Source of the DNA: Nitrosomonas communis
GTDB lineage: Bacteria; Pseudomonadota; Gammaproteobacteria; Burkholderiales; Nitrosomonadaceae
DNA: 40,708 nucleotides
NCBI RefSeq assembly: GCF_024102715.1
Contig: NZ_JAGFJM010000133.1
Location: 1-40,708, forward strand
Direction: 5' to 3'
The position numbers were made by a program, and so were the translations under genes. The notes beneath the pieces were generated by a model. That model saw nothing but the letters and a program-made list of their open reading frames with translations. It was not told where the DNA came from and did not search any database. Positions 1 through 9,394 of this stretch are shown piece after piece; position 1 is the stretch's first letter; the number at the start of each line of letters is the position of its first letter.

Positions 1-141
1 CCAGTACTCATCATTGAGCATCATTCGGGGCATCGCAAACTCGTTTTGTTGGTGGTATGGGAACCCCAATATTACGAGTTTGTTTCTATCTATGAAATAC
101 TTACCTTAAAACGTCAACAGACCCTAGTCTCTTCGATATGA
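1..141 (+). CDS. C-terminal tail of an unidentified protein (partial at left edge)
   Basis: Frame 1 is open from the first base to a TGA at 139-141, giving 46 codons. The end of the peptide includes VVWEPQYYEFVSIYE, rich in aromatic and hydrophobic residues like a folded domain. No family is recognised. It would converge with the sulfotransferase, with 15 bases between the two stops. It could also be a chance open frame, since 46 codons is short. Confidence 0.3.
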   Translation, partial: PVLIIEHHSGHRKLVLLVVWEPQYYEFVSIYEILTLKRQQTLVSSI

Positions 142-156
142 AATGAATCTAATCAA

Positions 157-1077
157 TTAGATCAAACTACCATTCTCAAGCCATTCCCGACACTCGCAAC
201 TAAGCGCACGCTCACAAGCAACATTATAGAGCGCGAGTTCCTCGTCAGACAGCACATCATGCCAGCGACCGTTCGTTCCCTTGTGAAGAAAAGTCTGTGC
301 GCCTCCTTTCCAAAAATGACCACCTCCTGGCGCATATAGCTCACCTTGTCGTTTCATCTCAGTGAATGAAACCGCTTTGATAATGCTGGCCCAGGCATTC
401 GCTGGCACTTCAATTTCCAGAAATGTCGCCATGCGGCGAATCTCGTGCTCGGTATCCTTGAGCATATCGTTGTAGTGGAATAGTTGAATATTGGGAAGAT
501 GACGAAAATTCCACCACGACTGAACATTGGAAAGATGCGACCAATACGGCCAGCCATCGGCTTCCCATTCGAACGAGCCACGGGTTATCCAATTCCGCCA
601 GAAAGTATGGATATCAGCCGGTGGACGCGGCAATTCATTTCCTACGCGGCCAGGCAGCATATTCATCAGAATAAAGAACTCATCCTTCATACTCTTATAA
701 TGATTCCATAACGACATAAAAACATCTCGCGCGTCGCGGGCAATATAAAGGTACTTGATCTTCCTGCTGTAAAACATGCCATCGAGCGGTAAATGCGTCT
801 TGATAAAGCGGCGGTGCTTCTGCGCCTTTAATCTGTTTAATACCACTTCAAGCGGCATAATTCGCATATCCAGCCATGGCGACATTTCTGCCAGCGCCGC
901 TGGCAAATTCCCATCTGGAAAGAGGAGATGCGCCACAATGGCTTGAGTCCACGTTGTGCCTGCTTTGTATGACGTTGCAACAACAATATCATCGTCGCGC
1001 GCCTCAAAATAATCCCAGCGCGTGCTGTCGAAATGATGATTCTGATAGATGCGCGTGCGTTCGGGCCGGATCAACAT
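157..1077 (-). CDS. PAPS-dependent sulfotransferase (Sulfotransfer_1 family)
   Basis: A 306-residue cytosolic sulfotransferase-fold protein that should transfer sulfate from PAPS to a hydroxyl or amine acceptor. The 5'-phosphosulfate loop is SYKAGTTW (residues 36-43). The catalytic-base region is KTHLP, with His95. The 3'-phosphate site is YIARDARDVFMSLWNHY, with Arg114 and Ser122 as expected ligands. Near the C-terminus HKGTNGRW matches the family's KGxxGxW motif, the last PAPS contact. Length is normal for the family (about 280-320). The ATG at 1075-1077 has AGAGG at 1086-1090 on the minus strand, 8 bases upstream, which supports the start. The acceptor cannot be read from sequence. No PAPS-synthesis gene is adjacent, so it appears to stand alone. 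Confidence 0.88.
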   Translation of the reverse strand: MLIRPERTRIYQNHHFDSTRWDYFEARDDDIVVATSYKAGTTWTQAIVAHLLFPDGNLPAALAEMSPWLDMRIMPLEVVLNRLKAQKHRRFIKTHLPLDGMFYSRKIKYLYIARDARDVFMSLWNHYKSMKDEFFILMNMLPGRVGNELPRPPADIHTFWRNWITRGSFEWEADGWPYWSHLSNVQSWWNFRHLPNIQLFHYNDMLKDTEHEIRRMATFLEIEVPANAWASIIKAVSFTEMKRQGELYAPGGGHFWKGGAQTFLHKGTNGRWHDVLSDEELALYNVACERALSCECREWLENGSLI

Positions 1078-1367
1078 CTCTATAACCTCTTATAAAATGA
1101 CAGATTATTAACTTATCCGGATACTATCATTTTCGCAAGCAAACGGGCGCATTAGCAAAAATTTGATTGGATAACCATCTCTCCCCCAGCATTGCATAAT
1201 CATAAAGGTGAAGGATTTACTATTCCCCTTGCAGGATTTCAAATGGCAAAAAGAATCATTAAATGAGTCTTTATCGTAATTACCAGCACAAGGCGCGATG
1301 AGTAAAATCACCCGAAGATGATCACTCCATCTAATTTCCACAACTCAAATCGACAGGAGTCATGCTT

Positions 1368-2675
1368 ATGTCCCAAGCCAATGCTTACGAACAATATATG
1401 CTGGAACTCGTTAATGCCGAACGTGCAAAAGTAGGTGCGCAACCACTCGCTTTCGATAGCGATCTCAATGAATCAGCTGAAAATCATAGTACTTGGATGA
1501 TTGCAACCGACACTTTCTCTCACACAGGTGCAGGTGGATCAAGTCCAGGTGATCGGATGGCTGCAGAGGGCTACGTATTCTCTGGCTCCTGGAGCTGGGC
1601 AGAAAATATCGCATGGAGGAGTACCCGTTCACCAACAGGTTTGGTGGATGAAGTGGAACAATTACATGCTTCCTTGATGAATTCAACAGGCCATAGAGCA
1701 AACATTTTGAATGATACCCACCGTGAAATTGGAATCGGTTTTGAAGTTGGCCCCTACCGTAGTTTTGAAGGCGCCTTCGTGACGCAAAACTTTGCCCGCA
1801 CTGGACTTAATTCTTTCCTAACTGGCGTTGCATTTGACGATCTGGATGGCGATAAGCACTATGATATCAACGAAGGATTAGGTGACTTCACCGTCAGCGC
1901 CCAAAATAACGCAACTGGCGTCATCACAACAACCAAGACAAATGCAGCAGGTGGTTACGAATTGGCGCTCACTTCTGGTAATTATACCGTCAGTTTTTCT
2001 GGCAGCGGATTCGCCACCACAACGCAACAAGTCAGCATTGGCAGCAAGAATGTAAAACTTGACCTGATCGATCCGGCAACGACTAGTAGCATTCCGGCAC
2101 TACAGCAACCAGCGCCAACTGAGCCAATTGAGCCAACAGTAAATTCGCAGCCACCATCCACACCTGCCCCCGCTAATCAACCGAGCACAATAACCGGCAC
2201 ATCACGTTCTGACAGACTGACCGGGACTTCGGGTGATGATATGATCTCTGGCTTGAGTGGCAGAGACAAACTCTATGGTAATGCAGGTAATGATGAAATT
2301 AATGGCGGCAATGGCCGTGACATTCTATGGGGTGGCGCAGGTGCAGATATTTTGACAGGTGGCACAGGCGACGATATTTTTGTATTTGACGCGCCTTTTA
2401 CCAGCGCCATCGATAAAATTACCGATTTCTCTCCGGCTGACGATATCATCGGTTTAGAGAACGCTATTTTTAACGGCCTGTCAACAGGCTTTCTCAACTC
2501 TTCAGCCTTCCACATCGGTGCTCACGCAGACGATGCCACAGATCGAATCATTTACAATGCACAAACCGGTGCTCTCAGCTATGATGCTGACGGTATCGGT
2601 GATGCAAGCGCTGAGCAGTTTGCCCAACTAACCGGTGGGCTTACCCTGACCAGCACAGACTTTTATGTGATCTGA
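1368..2675 (+). CDS. CAP/SCP-domain protein with RTX calcium-binding repeats, likely type I secreted
   Basis: About 435 residues in four parts. An N-terminal CAP/SCP domain (about residues 5-145) carries the conserved residues in ENHSTWM, FSHTGAGG, WAENIAW and STGHRANIL. A beta-sandwich resembling SdrD-B or carboxypeptidase-regulatory domains follows (about 150-230, FLTGVAFDDLDGDKHYDINE). Next is a Pro/Thr-rich linker. The C-terminus has about seven GGxGxDxL nonapeptides (about 278-345) and a serralysin-like cap (DKITDFSPADDIIGL). There is no N-terminal signal peptide. RTX repeats with a C-terminal uncleaved signal point to type I export and extracellular Ca2+-driven folding. No ABC exporter is present in the window. 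AGGAG at 1355-1359 lies 8 bases before the ATG at 1368 but only 2 before the ATG at 1362, so 1368 is preferred. Its molecular activity is unknown. Confidence 0.9.
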   Translation: MSQANAYEQYMLELVNAERAKVGAQPLAFDSDLNESAENHSTWMIATDTFSHTGAGGSSPGDRMAAEGYVFSGSWSWAENIAWRSTRSPTGLVDEVEQLHASLMNSTGHRANILNDTHREIGIGFEVGPYRSFEGAFVTQNFARTGLNSFLTGVAFDDLDGDKHYDINEGLGDFTVSAQNNATGVITTTKTNAAGGYELALTSGNYTVSFSGSGFATTTQQVSIGSKNVKLDLIDPATTSSIPALQQPAPTEPIEPTVNSQPPSTPAPANQPSTITGTSRSDRLTGTSGDDMISGLSGRDKLYGNAGNDEINGGNGRDILWGGAGADILTGGTGDDIFVFDAPFTSAIDKITDFSPADDIIGLENAIFNGLSTGFLNSSAFHIGAHADDATDRIIYNAQTGALSYDADGIGDASAEQFAQLTGGLTLTSTDFYVI

Positions 2676-2690
2676 TTAAGTTGAACAACT

Positions 2691-2728
2691 GGCTTGTAGT
2701 CGCGTGGAGTAATTCCCGCCTACAAGCC
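2691..2728 (+). terminator. Inverted repeat after the CAP-RTX gene (possible terminator)
   Basis: GGCTTGTAG at 2691-2699 pairs perfectly with CTACAAGCC at 2720-2728. The 20-base interior can extend the stem imperfectly. It starts 15 bases after the stop codon. No T-run follows, so intrinsic termination is uncertain. It could instead be a REP-like or mRNA-stabilising hairpin. Confidence 0.4.
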
Positions 2729-2893
2729 ATTGCTGTATGGCCCAGGGTAATATAAGCAATAGAAATAGATAATCATGCCAGATTTCGCGTTTAACCCTCT
2801 ATCACACAGGTTTCTCCTTATTTATGACCATGGGTCGAATCAGCTTTCAGTGACGCGACTGATCAGACTCACCAGCATAAGGAACTGAACTCA

Positions 2894-3316
2894 TTAATCC
2901 TGCGGCACCACTCTTGGCCGCCGATTGCCATCGATGGCGACGTAAGTCAGCACCGCCTCGGTCACTTTAATGCAGATCTCTTCCTCGCCTTCCCGCACAC
3001 CCCGCTGGGCATAAACCGACACATCAACGGTTATCGAGGTACGTCCTATTTTGATGATGTCAGCATAGAAACTAACGATATCGCCTACAAATACAGGCTG
3101 TTTGAATACAAAGGAATTGACAGCAACCGTTGCGACCCGTCCGCGTGCACGCCGGATAGCAGGGATACTGCCTGCCATATCAACTTGCGACATGATCCAG
3201 CCGCCGAATATATCACCGGCATAATTGGTATCCGACGGCATCGGCACCATGCGCAATATGGGTTGCCCTGCCGGCAAGACAACACGCAATGCTGAATCTG
3301 TCTGAATGGTGGACAT
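2894..3316 (-). CDS. YciA-like acyl-CoA thioesterase (hotdog fold)
   Basis: A 140-residue hotdog-fold thioesterase, expected to hydrolyse acyl-CoA to free acid and CoA in the cytoplasm. The YciA/BFIT signature MPSDTNYAGDIFGGWIMSQV (about residues 26-45) contains the catalytic Asp region. NSFVFKQPVFVGDIVSFYA is the family's central strand. Length is typical of YciA (about 130-150). It is the last gene after fadE and the acyl-CoA ligase on the same strand, 51 bases downstream of the ligase. That suggests a role in balancing acyl-CoA pools made by its neighbours. No clear Shine-Dalgarno is seen before its ATG, so translation may rely on coupling or be weak. Confidence 0.88.
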   Translation of the reverse strand: MSTIQTDSALRVVLPAGQPILRMVPMPSDTNYAGDIFGGWIMSQVDMAGSIPAIRRARGRVATVAVNSFVFKQPVFVGDIVSFYADIIKIGRTSITVDVSVYAQRGVREGEEEICIKVTEAVLTYVAIDGNRRPRVVPQD

Positions 3317-3367
3317 GTTTGATTTATAATAATATGTGACGTGAAATAGCCATGATTCCTTTCTTTA

Positions 3368-5194
3368 TCAATGACCGGCGTACAGACGCTCAATTTCGGT
3401 CTGATAATGTTCCACAATCTTTGCCCGTTTCAATTTTAGCGTGGGTGTCAGCATTTCATTCGCAACAGTCCATGGTTCCGCAATCAAAGCGACTTGATAT
3501 ATTTTGGCATATCCCGGAAATTGATGGATTTGCTGGCTAATCATGTCTAACACAATCTCCTTTGCTTGCTCATTTTTTGCCAGTTGCGGCGGGTCCGCTG
3601 CTACCTGACACTGGACAGCGACACTTTCCCAGCCACGCTTGCTCAATACAACCAATGCGCTCAAATAAGAACGCCCTTCGCCCACGATCATGACTTGCTC
3701 GAACAACGGGTTTTGCAGAATAGCCGCTTCCATATCTGCAGGCGGCACCTTCTCACCGGTAGATGTCACGATAATGTCTTTCAGGCGGCCAGTAATCGTG
3801 ATTCGCCCCTGTTCATCGATACGGGCGATATCACCCGAATTCAACCAGCCATCATCGGAGATAATTGCTCGCGTGGCTTCTGGATTGTTCCAGTAACCAA
3901 GCATCACGTTAGGACCGCGAATCAATAAGGCATTATGTTCACCCAGTTTAACCTCCACACCCGGGATAGGCTGCCCTACACTGGATGGCAAATTATTATC
4001 GAGACGATTGGCACACACCACTGGACTGGTTTCAGTCATACCATAGCCTTGCAATATCGGCAATCCCAAACCAATGAATACGCGTGAAATTTCGGGTGAT
4101 AGTGCTGCACCCCCACTCATCGCCTGCTGTAAACGCCCCCCCAGTTTATCCATCAATTTACGCGCCACCAGCTTATCCAGCAGCGGCCACAATAAATGGG
4201 AAAAATGCCAGGAATCGCGCCCTTGTTGCTGCTCGAACCGGCTGTAACCCACTTCTACCGCTAAATTGAACAGTTTTCTGGCCAGGATCGACGCTTCTTC
4301 CAGTTTCGCGTTTATACCTGCATACACGCGTTCATAGATACGCGGCACGGAAATGAGTATGGTTGGACGAATCGTGAGCAGATCCTCTTGCAACTGCTGA
4401 ATCGAGCGAGCATAGGCGATGGTGGCACCACACATCATCGGCACATAGTAACCAGCGGTGCGTTCAAAAGTATGCGATAGCGGCAGAAACGAAAGCAGCA
4501 GATCAGCAGGTGTCACAGTTACAATCTGGGCAGAGGCATACGCATTAGTCAGAATATTGTGATGGCTGAGCATGACTCCTTTAGGGCGGCCTGTCGTGCC
4601 AGACGTATAAATGATGGTGGCGAGCGCATGCGGATCAGTATTCAGGTGCTGAGCTTCATTCGCCTGCTCCGGCAGCCACTTACTTAGCATAACGATGCGG
4701 TCATCTCGTGCGTGCACTGCTTCTTCCTCAGATAGAGTCATGATCACGATGCATGACAAACTGGTGAGCAGATCTTCGACTTGAGAAAACGCTTCCCATT
4801 GCGTTAGCTTTTCTATTAATAGCAGTTTGACTCCTGCATTCTGCAGGCAATAGGCTGCATTTTCGGCCCGATCTTCAGTATAAAGAGGCACAACCACCAA
4901 CCCTAACCCAATAGCTGCTTGCTCGAACATCACCCACTGCGGGCAATTTCTTGACATCACGGCAACCCGGTCACCAGCAGATAAATTTTCTTGTGACAGC
5001 GCAATCTGCCAGCGTGTTACTGCCTGCGCCATCTCCGCCCAGGTGTAATCACGCCATTGCTCAGTCGTCACCTCAAAATCGCGATAGGCCACTGATTGCG
5101 GAGAACGACGTACACGCTCTCTGAATAATCCATCCAGCGTTTTAGCCACTGCTACTGAAATCACATCTGTTTTGGTGTGCTGCTTGTCCGCCAC
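3368..5194 (-). CDS. Long-chain fatty acid--CoA ligase (AMP-dependent synthetase)
   Basis: A 608-residue ANL-superfamily enzyme that activates fatty acids to acyl-AMP and then acyl-CoA. The phosphate-binding motif IIYTSGTTGRPKGVMLSH spans residues 194-211. QGYGMTETSPVV is the adenine/acyl-AMP motif, and LNSGDIARIDEQGRITITGR followed by KDIIVTSTGEKV is the hinge region. The long insertions and C-terminal end (about 600 aa) match the FAA1/FadD15-type long-chain synthetases rather than short-chain enzymes. The gene starts 59 bases downstream of the fadE-like gene and precedes the YciA-like thioesterase, so the three probably form one operon for acyl-CoA metabolism. Chain-length preference cannot be told from sequence. 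Confidence 0.92.
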   Translation of the reverse strand: MADKQHTKTDVISVAVAKTLDGLFRERVRRSPQSVAYRDFEVTTEQWRDYTWAEMAQAVTRWQIALSQENLSAGDRVAVMSRNCPQWVMFEQAAIGLGLVVVPLYTEDRAENAAYCLQNAGVKLLLIEKLTQWEAFSQVEDLLTSLSCIVIMTLSEEEAVHARDDRIVMLSKWLPEQANEAQHLNTDPHALATIIYTSGTTGRPKGVMLSHHNILTNAYASAQIVTVTPADLLLSFLPLSHTFERTAGYYVPMMCGATIAYARSIQQLQEDLLTIRPTILISVPRIYERVYAGINAKLEEASILARKLFNLAVEVGYSRFEQQQGRDSWHFSHLLWPLLDKLVARKLMDKLGGRLQQAMSGGAALSPEISRVFIGLGLPILQGYGMTETSPVVCANRLDNNLPSSVGQPIPGVEVKLGEHNALLIRGPNVMLGYWNNPEATRAIISDDGWLNSGDIARIDEQGRITITGRLKDIIVTSTGEKVPPADMEAAILQNPLFEQVMIVGEGRSYLSALVVLSKRGWESVAVQCQVAADPPQLAKNEQAKEIVLDMISQQIHQFPGYAKIYQVALIAEPWTVANEMLTPTLKLKRAKIVEHYQTEIERLYAGH

Positions 5195-5253
5195 ATCTTC
5201 TCCTTGTCAAAATTGGCCATACTATTCGTAGAAATTCTGCCTGATTGCTCTTG

Positions 5254-7578
5254 CTAAGATGCCATACTCGCTGTTTTCCCAAAATCAGGTGAAAAATCAT
5301 CGACCATAATGACACGGCGGCGCAGAACTTTCATTTTTTCGAGCAACGCAACTTCCTCTTGGTTGATGATGCCGCACTGCAGTGCCTCAGTCACTTTTTC
5401 GTCATTGCGAGCAGTCAACTGGCCTGCCTTGACAGCATGACGTAATTTAGTCTCGATGGCTTCACAAACAACAGCGCATTCCATGGCCTGCTCCAGATAA
5501 GCTAATGGTTCATCATCATTATTTGGAATATAAATACCCGCTGTCAGCCGATCACGCACTTCCCCGGGTTCCAGGATCAAGCGGGCTACGGTATTTGAAA
5601 GTGCGTCGGCAGGCGGGACAAGGCGCATACCCAATGGAAATACGAGTATGCGCATCAAGCCACGCAGCAAAAAGTGCCCAGGGAAATTTCTCAGCAGTCC
5701 ATCAAAGGCTTGCTGAGTACGATAAAGCGCATCCTGTATCGACCAGTGTAACAATGGTAAATCTGCAGCGGGCCGTCCATCATCTTCAAAACGCTTGAGC
5801 GTTGCAGAGCATAAATACAGCATACTGAGTATATCGCCGAGTCTGGCGGATATTCTTTCCTTACGCTTGAGCGCCCCTCCTAATTTCAGCATGGCAATAT
5901 CGGTTAACAAAGCAAATGCGGCGGAAAAACGAGTCAATTGCCGATAATAATCGACGGTATCGCTCAGAATACCTTCTGGGATCTGTTTGATATTTTTGCT
6001 GCTTAGTCCGTACCAGAAGCTACGGCAAACATTGCGCAGACTGAAAGCGATATGCCCGATTAATGCCTGGTCAAATGCTACCAAAGCACGCTGCTTGTCT
6101 GAATCATTGGCTGCAGTGATTTCCTGCAAGACGTATGGATGACCTCGAATCGCACCCTGACCGAAAATAATCATGTTTCGCGTTAAAATATTGGCACCTT
6201 CCACCGTGATGCTCACGGGCATTTGTTGATAAGTACGGGCCAGATAATTGCTTGGTCCCATACAAATGCCTTTGCCGCCATGCACATCCATGGCGTCATT
6301 GACTAACTGGCGGCTACGCTCAGTCAAATGATATTTAACAATGGCTGAAATCACCGAAGGTTTTTCACCGAGGTCTACCGCACCTGCGGTCATGACTCTG
6401 GCAGCATCCATCATGTAAGTATTGCCGGCAATTCGTGCCAGTGCTTCCTCTACTCCTTCAAAAAAACCAATGGGTGTTTTAAATTGCACTCGCACCCTCC
6501 CATAAGCACCACTCGTGCGCGCCGCCAGTTTGGCTGCACCGGTTCCGGTAGCAGGCAGGGAAATTGAACGTCCTGCCGCCAAACAATTCATCAGCATCCG
6601 CCAGCCGTTACCCACGCCAGCACGCCCACCGATTACCCAGTCCATGGGAATGAATACATCAGTGCCAGAATTCGGGCCATTCTGGAATGCACCATTCAAC
6701 GGAAAATGACGACGGCCAATGTTCACACCGGGTGTATTGGTAGGAATTAATGCCAAGGTGATACCAAGATCTTCTTCGCCGCCAAGCAGTCTCTCCGGAT
6801 CGCGTAACCTGAATGCCAAACCCAGTATGGTCGCGACCGGCCCCAGCGTAATGTAACGTTTTTCCCAGGTAACACGCATACCGAGCACGTCATGCTGTCC
6901 GTCATGCTCACCTCGGCACACGATCCCCAGATCCGGTATTGATCCAGCATCAGAACCCGCATCAGGTCCTGTCAGAGCGAAACAAGGCACCTCCAATCCT
7001 TTTGCCAGGCGGGGCAGATAATGATTCTTCTGCTCTTCTGTTCCATAGTGCAGCAGTAGTTCAGCCGGTCCCAGCGAATTGGGCACCATGACCGTTACCG
7101 CTGCCGTATTACTGCGCGTGCTGATTTTCATCACCACCTCAGAATGCGCGAGCGCCGAGAATCCATAACCTCCATATTCCTTAGGAATAATCAAGCCGAA
7201 GAATCCGTTGTCCTTAATAAATTGCCAGGCTTGCGGCGGCAAATCATACCGTTCATGGGTAATATCCCATTCATCCAGCATCGCGCAGAGTTGCTCGACG
7301 GGCCCTTCCAGAAATGCCTTTTCCTCTGAACTAAGAACCGGTTTGGAATAAGCCAGCAATTTATGCCAATATGGCTTGCCGCTAAACAGCTCCCCCTCCC
7401 ACCACACCGTCCCTGCATCGAGTGCTTCCTGCTCAGTTTGTGAAATCTGAGGAAGAATTTTGCGGAAAATTTTCAGCACAAAATTAGAAAAAAGATAACG
7501 GCGCAAGAATGGAATCACCAGAATGGCCACCACGATCGCTATCAGCGAAAAAATAAGCAATAAAAAAGACAGGAGCAT
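5254..7578 (-). CDS. fadE: FadE-type acyl-CoA dehydrogenase, membrane-anchored
   Basis: A 774-residue flavoprotein of the large FadE class (E. coli FadE is about 814 aa), catalysing the first step of beta-oxidation: acyl-CoA to trans-2-enoyl-CoA. Residues 1-30 form an N-terminal hydrophobic segment (LLSFLLLIFSLIAIVVAIL) followed by basic residues, consistent with membrane anchoring. The FAD/substrate motif CFALTGPDAGSDAGS is present, then the C-terminal dehydrogenase domain with DVHGGKGICMGPSNYLAR and ITVEGANILTRNMIIFGQG (expected catalytic Glu region). A long C-terminal DUF1974-type extension follows. It leads the minus-strand fatty-acid module. The 217-base gap to the divergent MCE gene should hold its promoter. 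No other beta-oxidation genes (fadA, fadB) are in the window. Confidence 0.92.
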   Translation of the reverse strand: MLLSFLLLIFSLIAIVVAILVIPFLRRYLFSNFVLKIFRKILPQISQTEQEALDAGTVWWEGELFSGKPYWHKLLAYSKPVLSSEEKAFLEGPVEQLCAMLDEWDITHERYDLPPQAWQFIKDNGFFGLIIPKEYGGYGFSALAHSEVVMKISTRSNTAAVTVMVPNSLGPAELLLHYGTEEQKNHYLPRLAKGLEVPCFALTGPDAGSDAGSIPDLGIVCRGEHDGQHDVLGMRVTWEKRYITLGPVATILGLAFRLRDPERLLGGEEDLGITLALIPTNTPGVNIGRRHFPLNGAFQNGPNSGTDVFIPMDWVIGGRAGVGNGWRMLMNCLAAGRSISLPATGTGAAKLAARTSGAYGRVRVQFKTPIGFFEGVEEALARIAGNTYMMDAARVMTAGAVDLGEKPSVISAIVKYHLTERSRQLVNDAMDVHGGKGICMGPSNYLARTYQQMPVSITVEGANILTRNMIIFGQGAIRGHPYVLQEITAANDSDKQRALVAFDQALIGHIAFSLRNVCRSFWYGLSSKNIKQIPEGILSDTVDYYRQLTRFSAAFALLTDIAMLKLGGALKRKERISARLGDILSMLYLCSATLKRFEDDGRPAADLPLLHWSIQDALYRTQQAFDGLLRNFPGHFLLRGLMRILVFPLGMRLVPPADALSNTVARLILEPGEVRDRLTAGIYIPNNDDEPLAYLEQAMECAVVCEAIETKLRHAVKAGQLTARNDEKVTEALQCGIINQEEVALLEKMKVLRRRVIMVDDFSPDFGKTASMAS

Positions 7579-7795
7579 CGTTTTTCCTGTAAAAATTAAA
7601 ATTCTAACTACACTACCTTAGAAAACGCTTGTGTCAAGCCTTACTACACAGAAGTTTTCAATAGTTTATTAAAATTTTGTCGAGGTGTTGTAGAATCAAG
7701 CCAGACCATAAATATAAGTGTCGGTGTCTAACCCACCTTCTGACTTGGTGTCATAATAGCTACATCTATCAGCATTCATCTCTTTAGGATTGTAA

Positions 7796-8704
7796 ATGGA
7801 AAACCGGGCCCATGCGCTTGCAGCGGGTTTATTCGTAATTATTCTTGGCATGGCAGTAGCAGCCGCTGTCATATGGTTTAGTGACCAGAAAATCCTGCAC
7901 GATCACTATATCCTGGTATCGGAAGAGGGTTCCGTGGCAGGATTGAATCCCGAATCGTCAGTTCGCTATCGTGGTGTTCTTGTGGGCAAAGTCAAAGAAA
8001 TCAGGTTCGATCCGAAGAATCCAAACCTGATCCTGGTACATATTGCCGTGAGCAGTCATGTAACCTTCCCTAAAAACATCTATGCGCAGTTAGCCAATCA
8101 GGGATTAACCGGACTGGCCTTTATCGAATTAAATATCGATGGTAAAGAACCTGTGGACGAACGACTTCCTCCTGATACGCGTATCCCCTTGCACCCTTCT
8201 TTCATCAAAGAATTATCAACATCAGTCGAGGATTTAGTCAAAAATTCCAACGAAGCAATCAAACGCCTCAATGCCTTGTTGAACGACCAGAATCAGACCC
8301 AGATCAATACTATTCTGACAAACTTCGCGCAGGCTATCCGCCGTTACGATGGTTTGGTCGAGCAACTGCAAGCAGGTATCAAATCGTTCCCTAAGTTAAC
8401 TAACGAAGCGAACCTAACGCTGAAGCAGACGCATCATCTCCTGTCAGACATCAGCCAAGCTATAGCAACAATCAATCAACAGAATGGCCTGATAGATGGA
8501 TTGTCTCAAAGCAGCCACGAGCTTGCCGACACCCTGCCGAAATTACGGGAAGTGACCACCGCCATTGTGCAAAGCACCCACCATATCAATCGTGTACTGC
8601 TTAAGCTAGAAGAGCAGCCGCAAAGCTTGTTATTTGGTAGCTCCTCTGCCTCGCCTGGTCCTGGAGAAAACGGTTTTGTGCCACCTGGGAAAATCACACC
8701 ATGA
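7796..8704 (+). CDS. MCE/MlaD-family lipid-transport protein
   Basis: A 302-residue protein with one N-terminal transmembrane helix (about residues 8-28) and a periplasmic MCE domain (about 38-115: SVAGLNPESSVRYRGVLVGKV, then LANQGLTGLAFIELNI). The rest is a long helical coil ending in a Pro/Gly-rich tail. MCE proteins form hexameric rings that shuttle phospholipids between the inner and outer membrane, usually with an ABC permease (MlaE) and ATPase (MlaF). AGGA at 7786-7789 lies 6 bases before the ATG. The gene overlaps the next lipoprotein gene by 4 bases (ATGA), so the two are translationally coupled. No permease or ATPase is adjacent, which is unusual: this pair must use a transporter encoded elsewhere or act like the ABC-free Pqi/Let systems. 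Confidence 0.88.
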   Translation: MENRAHALAAGLFVIILGMAVAAAVIWFSDQKILHDHYILVSEEGSVAGLNPESSVRYRGVLVGKVKEIRFDPKNPNLILVHIAVSSHVTFPKNIYAQLANQGLTGLAFIELNIDGKEPVDERLPPDTRIPLHPSFIKELSTSVEDLVKNSNEAIKRLNALLNDQNQTQINTILTNFAQAIRRYDGLVEQLQAGIKSFPKLTNEANLTLKQTHHLLSDISQAIATINQQNGLIDGLSQSSHELADTLPKLREVTTAIVQSTHHINRVLLKLEEQPQSLLFGSSSASPGPGENGFVPPGKITP

Positions 8705-9387
8705 TCAAATTTGCCATTCTGATTCTGCTGTTGCTTGCTGGCTGTACCTTAACACCCAAAACGAATGCTCCGGTGGCCATCTATGATTTTGGCCTGCAAC
8801 CATCTACCGGACACAGCAGCTCACCTCCTTTTAACACGAGTATGCTGGTAGCAGACGTGACCGCTCCCATCTGGCTGGATAATCAAGCGATACAATATCG
8901 CCTCGCCTATCATGATCCGGCGCGTTCCTATGCCTATGCCAACAGTCGCTGGGCTGCTTCCCCCGCAAAAATGCTCACTCGGCGCATCAAGGACCATCTT
9001 GCTAATCATAGCCGCAGAGGTATCATCGGTAATCATGATGGTTTAAAGGCAGACTACGCTTTGCATATCGAACTGGAAGAATTTACTCAAGTGTTTGACC
9101 ATCCGGACGAAAGCCGAGTTATCCTCCGCCTGCGCGCAAGCCTGGTCGAACGCAGTAGACGCCAATTACTTGCGCAACAACAATTTACCAGCGAACAAAC
9201 CACCCCTACTGCAGATGCTGCCGGAGCAGTTGCTGCATTGATCGCGGCCAGTGATATGGTGTCGGACGACCTACTCAAATGGCTTAGAGATCATCTGGCA
9301 GAGAAACATGGCGGCAAGAATAATGACGTCAGTCACGTTTCGCTAGCTCGTTGTTGTGATAATATTCATCACTTCCTAATACTATAG
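8701..9387 (+). CDS. ABC-type transport auxiliary lipoprotein (PqiC-like)
   Basis: A 228-residue outer-membrane lipoprotein. The signal peptide ends in the lipobox LLLLAGC with lipidated Cys15. The body begins VAIYDFGLQPS, typical of the ABC-transport auxiliary component family, which includes PqiC and MCE-associated lipoproteins. The central part MLVADVTAPIWLDNQAIQYRL is the family's recognisable core. Its start overlaps the stop of the MCE gene (ATGA at 8701-8704). These lipoproteins normally pair with MCE rings and provide the outer-membrane end of the lipid path. The C-terminal 20 residues (SHVSLARCCDNIHHFLIL) look unlike the family and may be a neutral read-through extension. Confidence 0.85.
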   Translation: MIKFAILILLLLAGCTLTPKTNAPVAIYDFGLQPSTGHSSSPPFNTSMLVADVTAPIWLDNQAIQYRLAYHDPARSYAYANSRWAASPAKMLTRRIKDHLANHSRRGIIGNHDGLKADYALHIELEEFTQVFDHPDESRVILRLRASLVERSRRQLLAQQQFTSEQTTPTADAAGAVAALIAASDMVSDDLLKWLRDHLAEKHGGKNNDVSHVSLARCCDNIHHFLIL

Positions 9388-9394
9388 ACATCAC

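Noticed and set aside
1108-1341. 77-codon minus-strand ORF between the sulfotransferase and the CAP-RTX gene
   Set aside because: The translation has no recognisable domain, an unusual Cys/Met composition and no clear ribosome-binding site. It sits exactly in the divergent promoter region.
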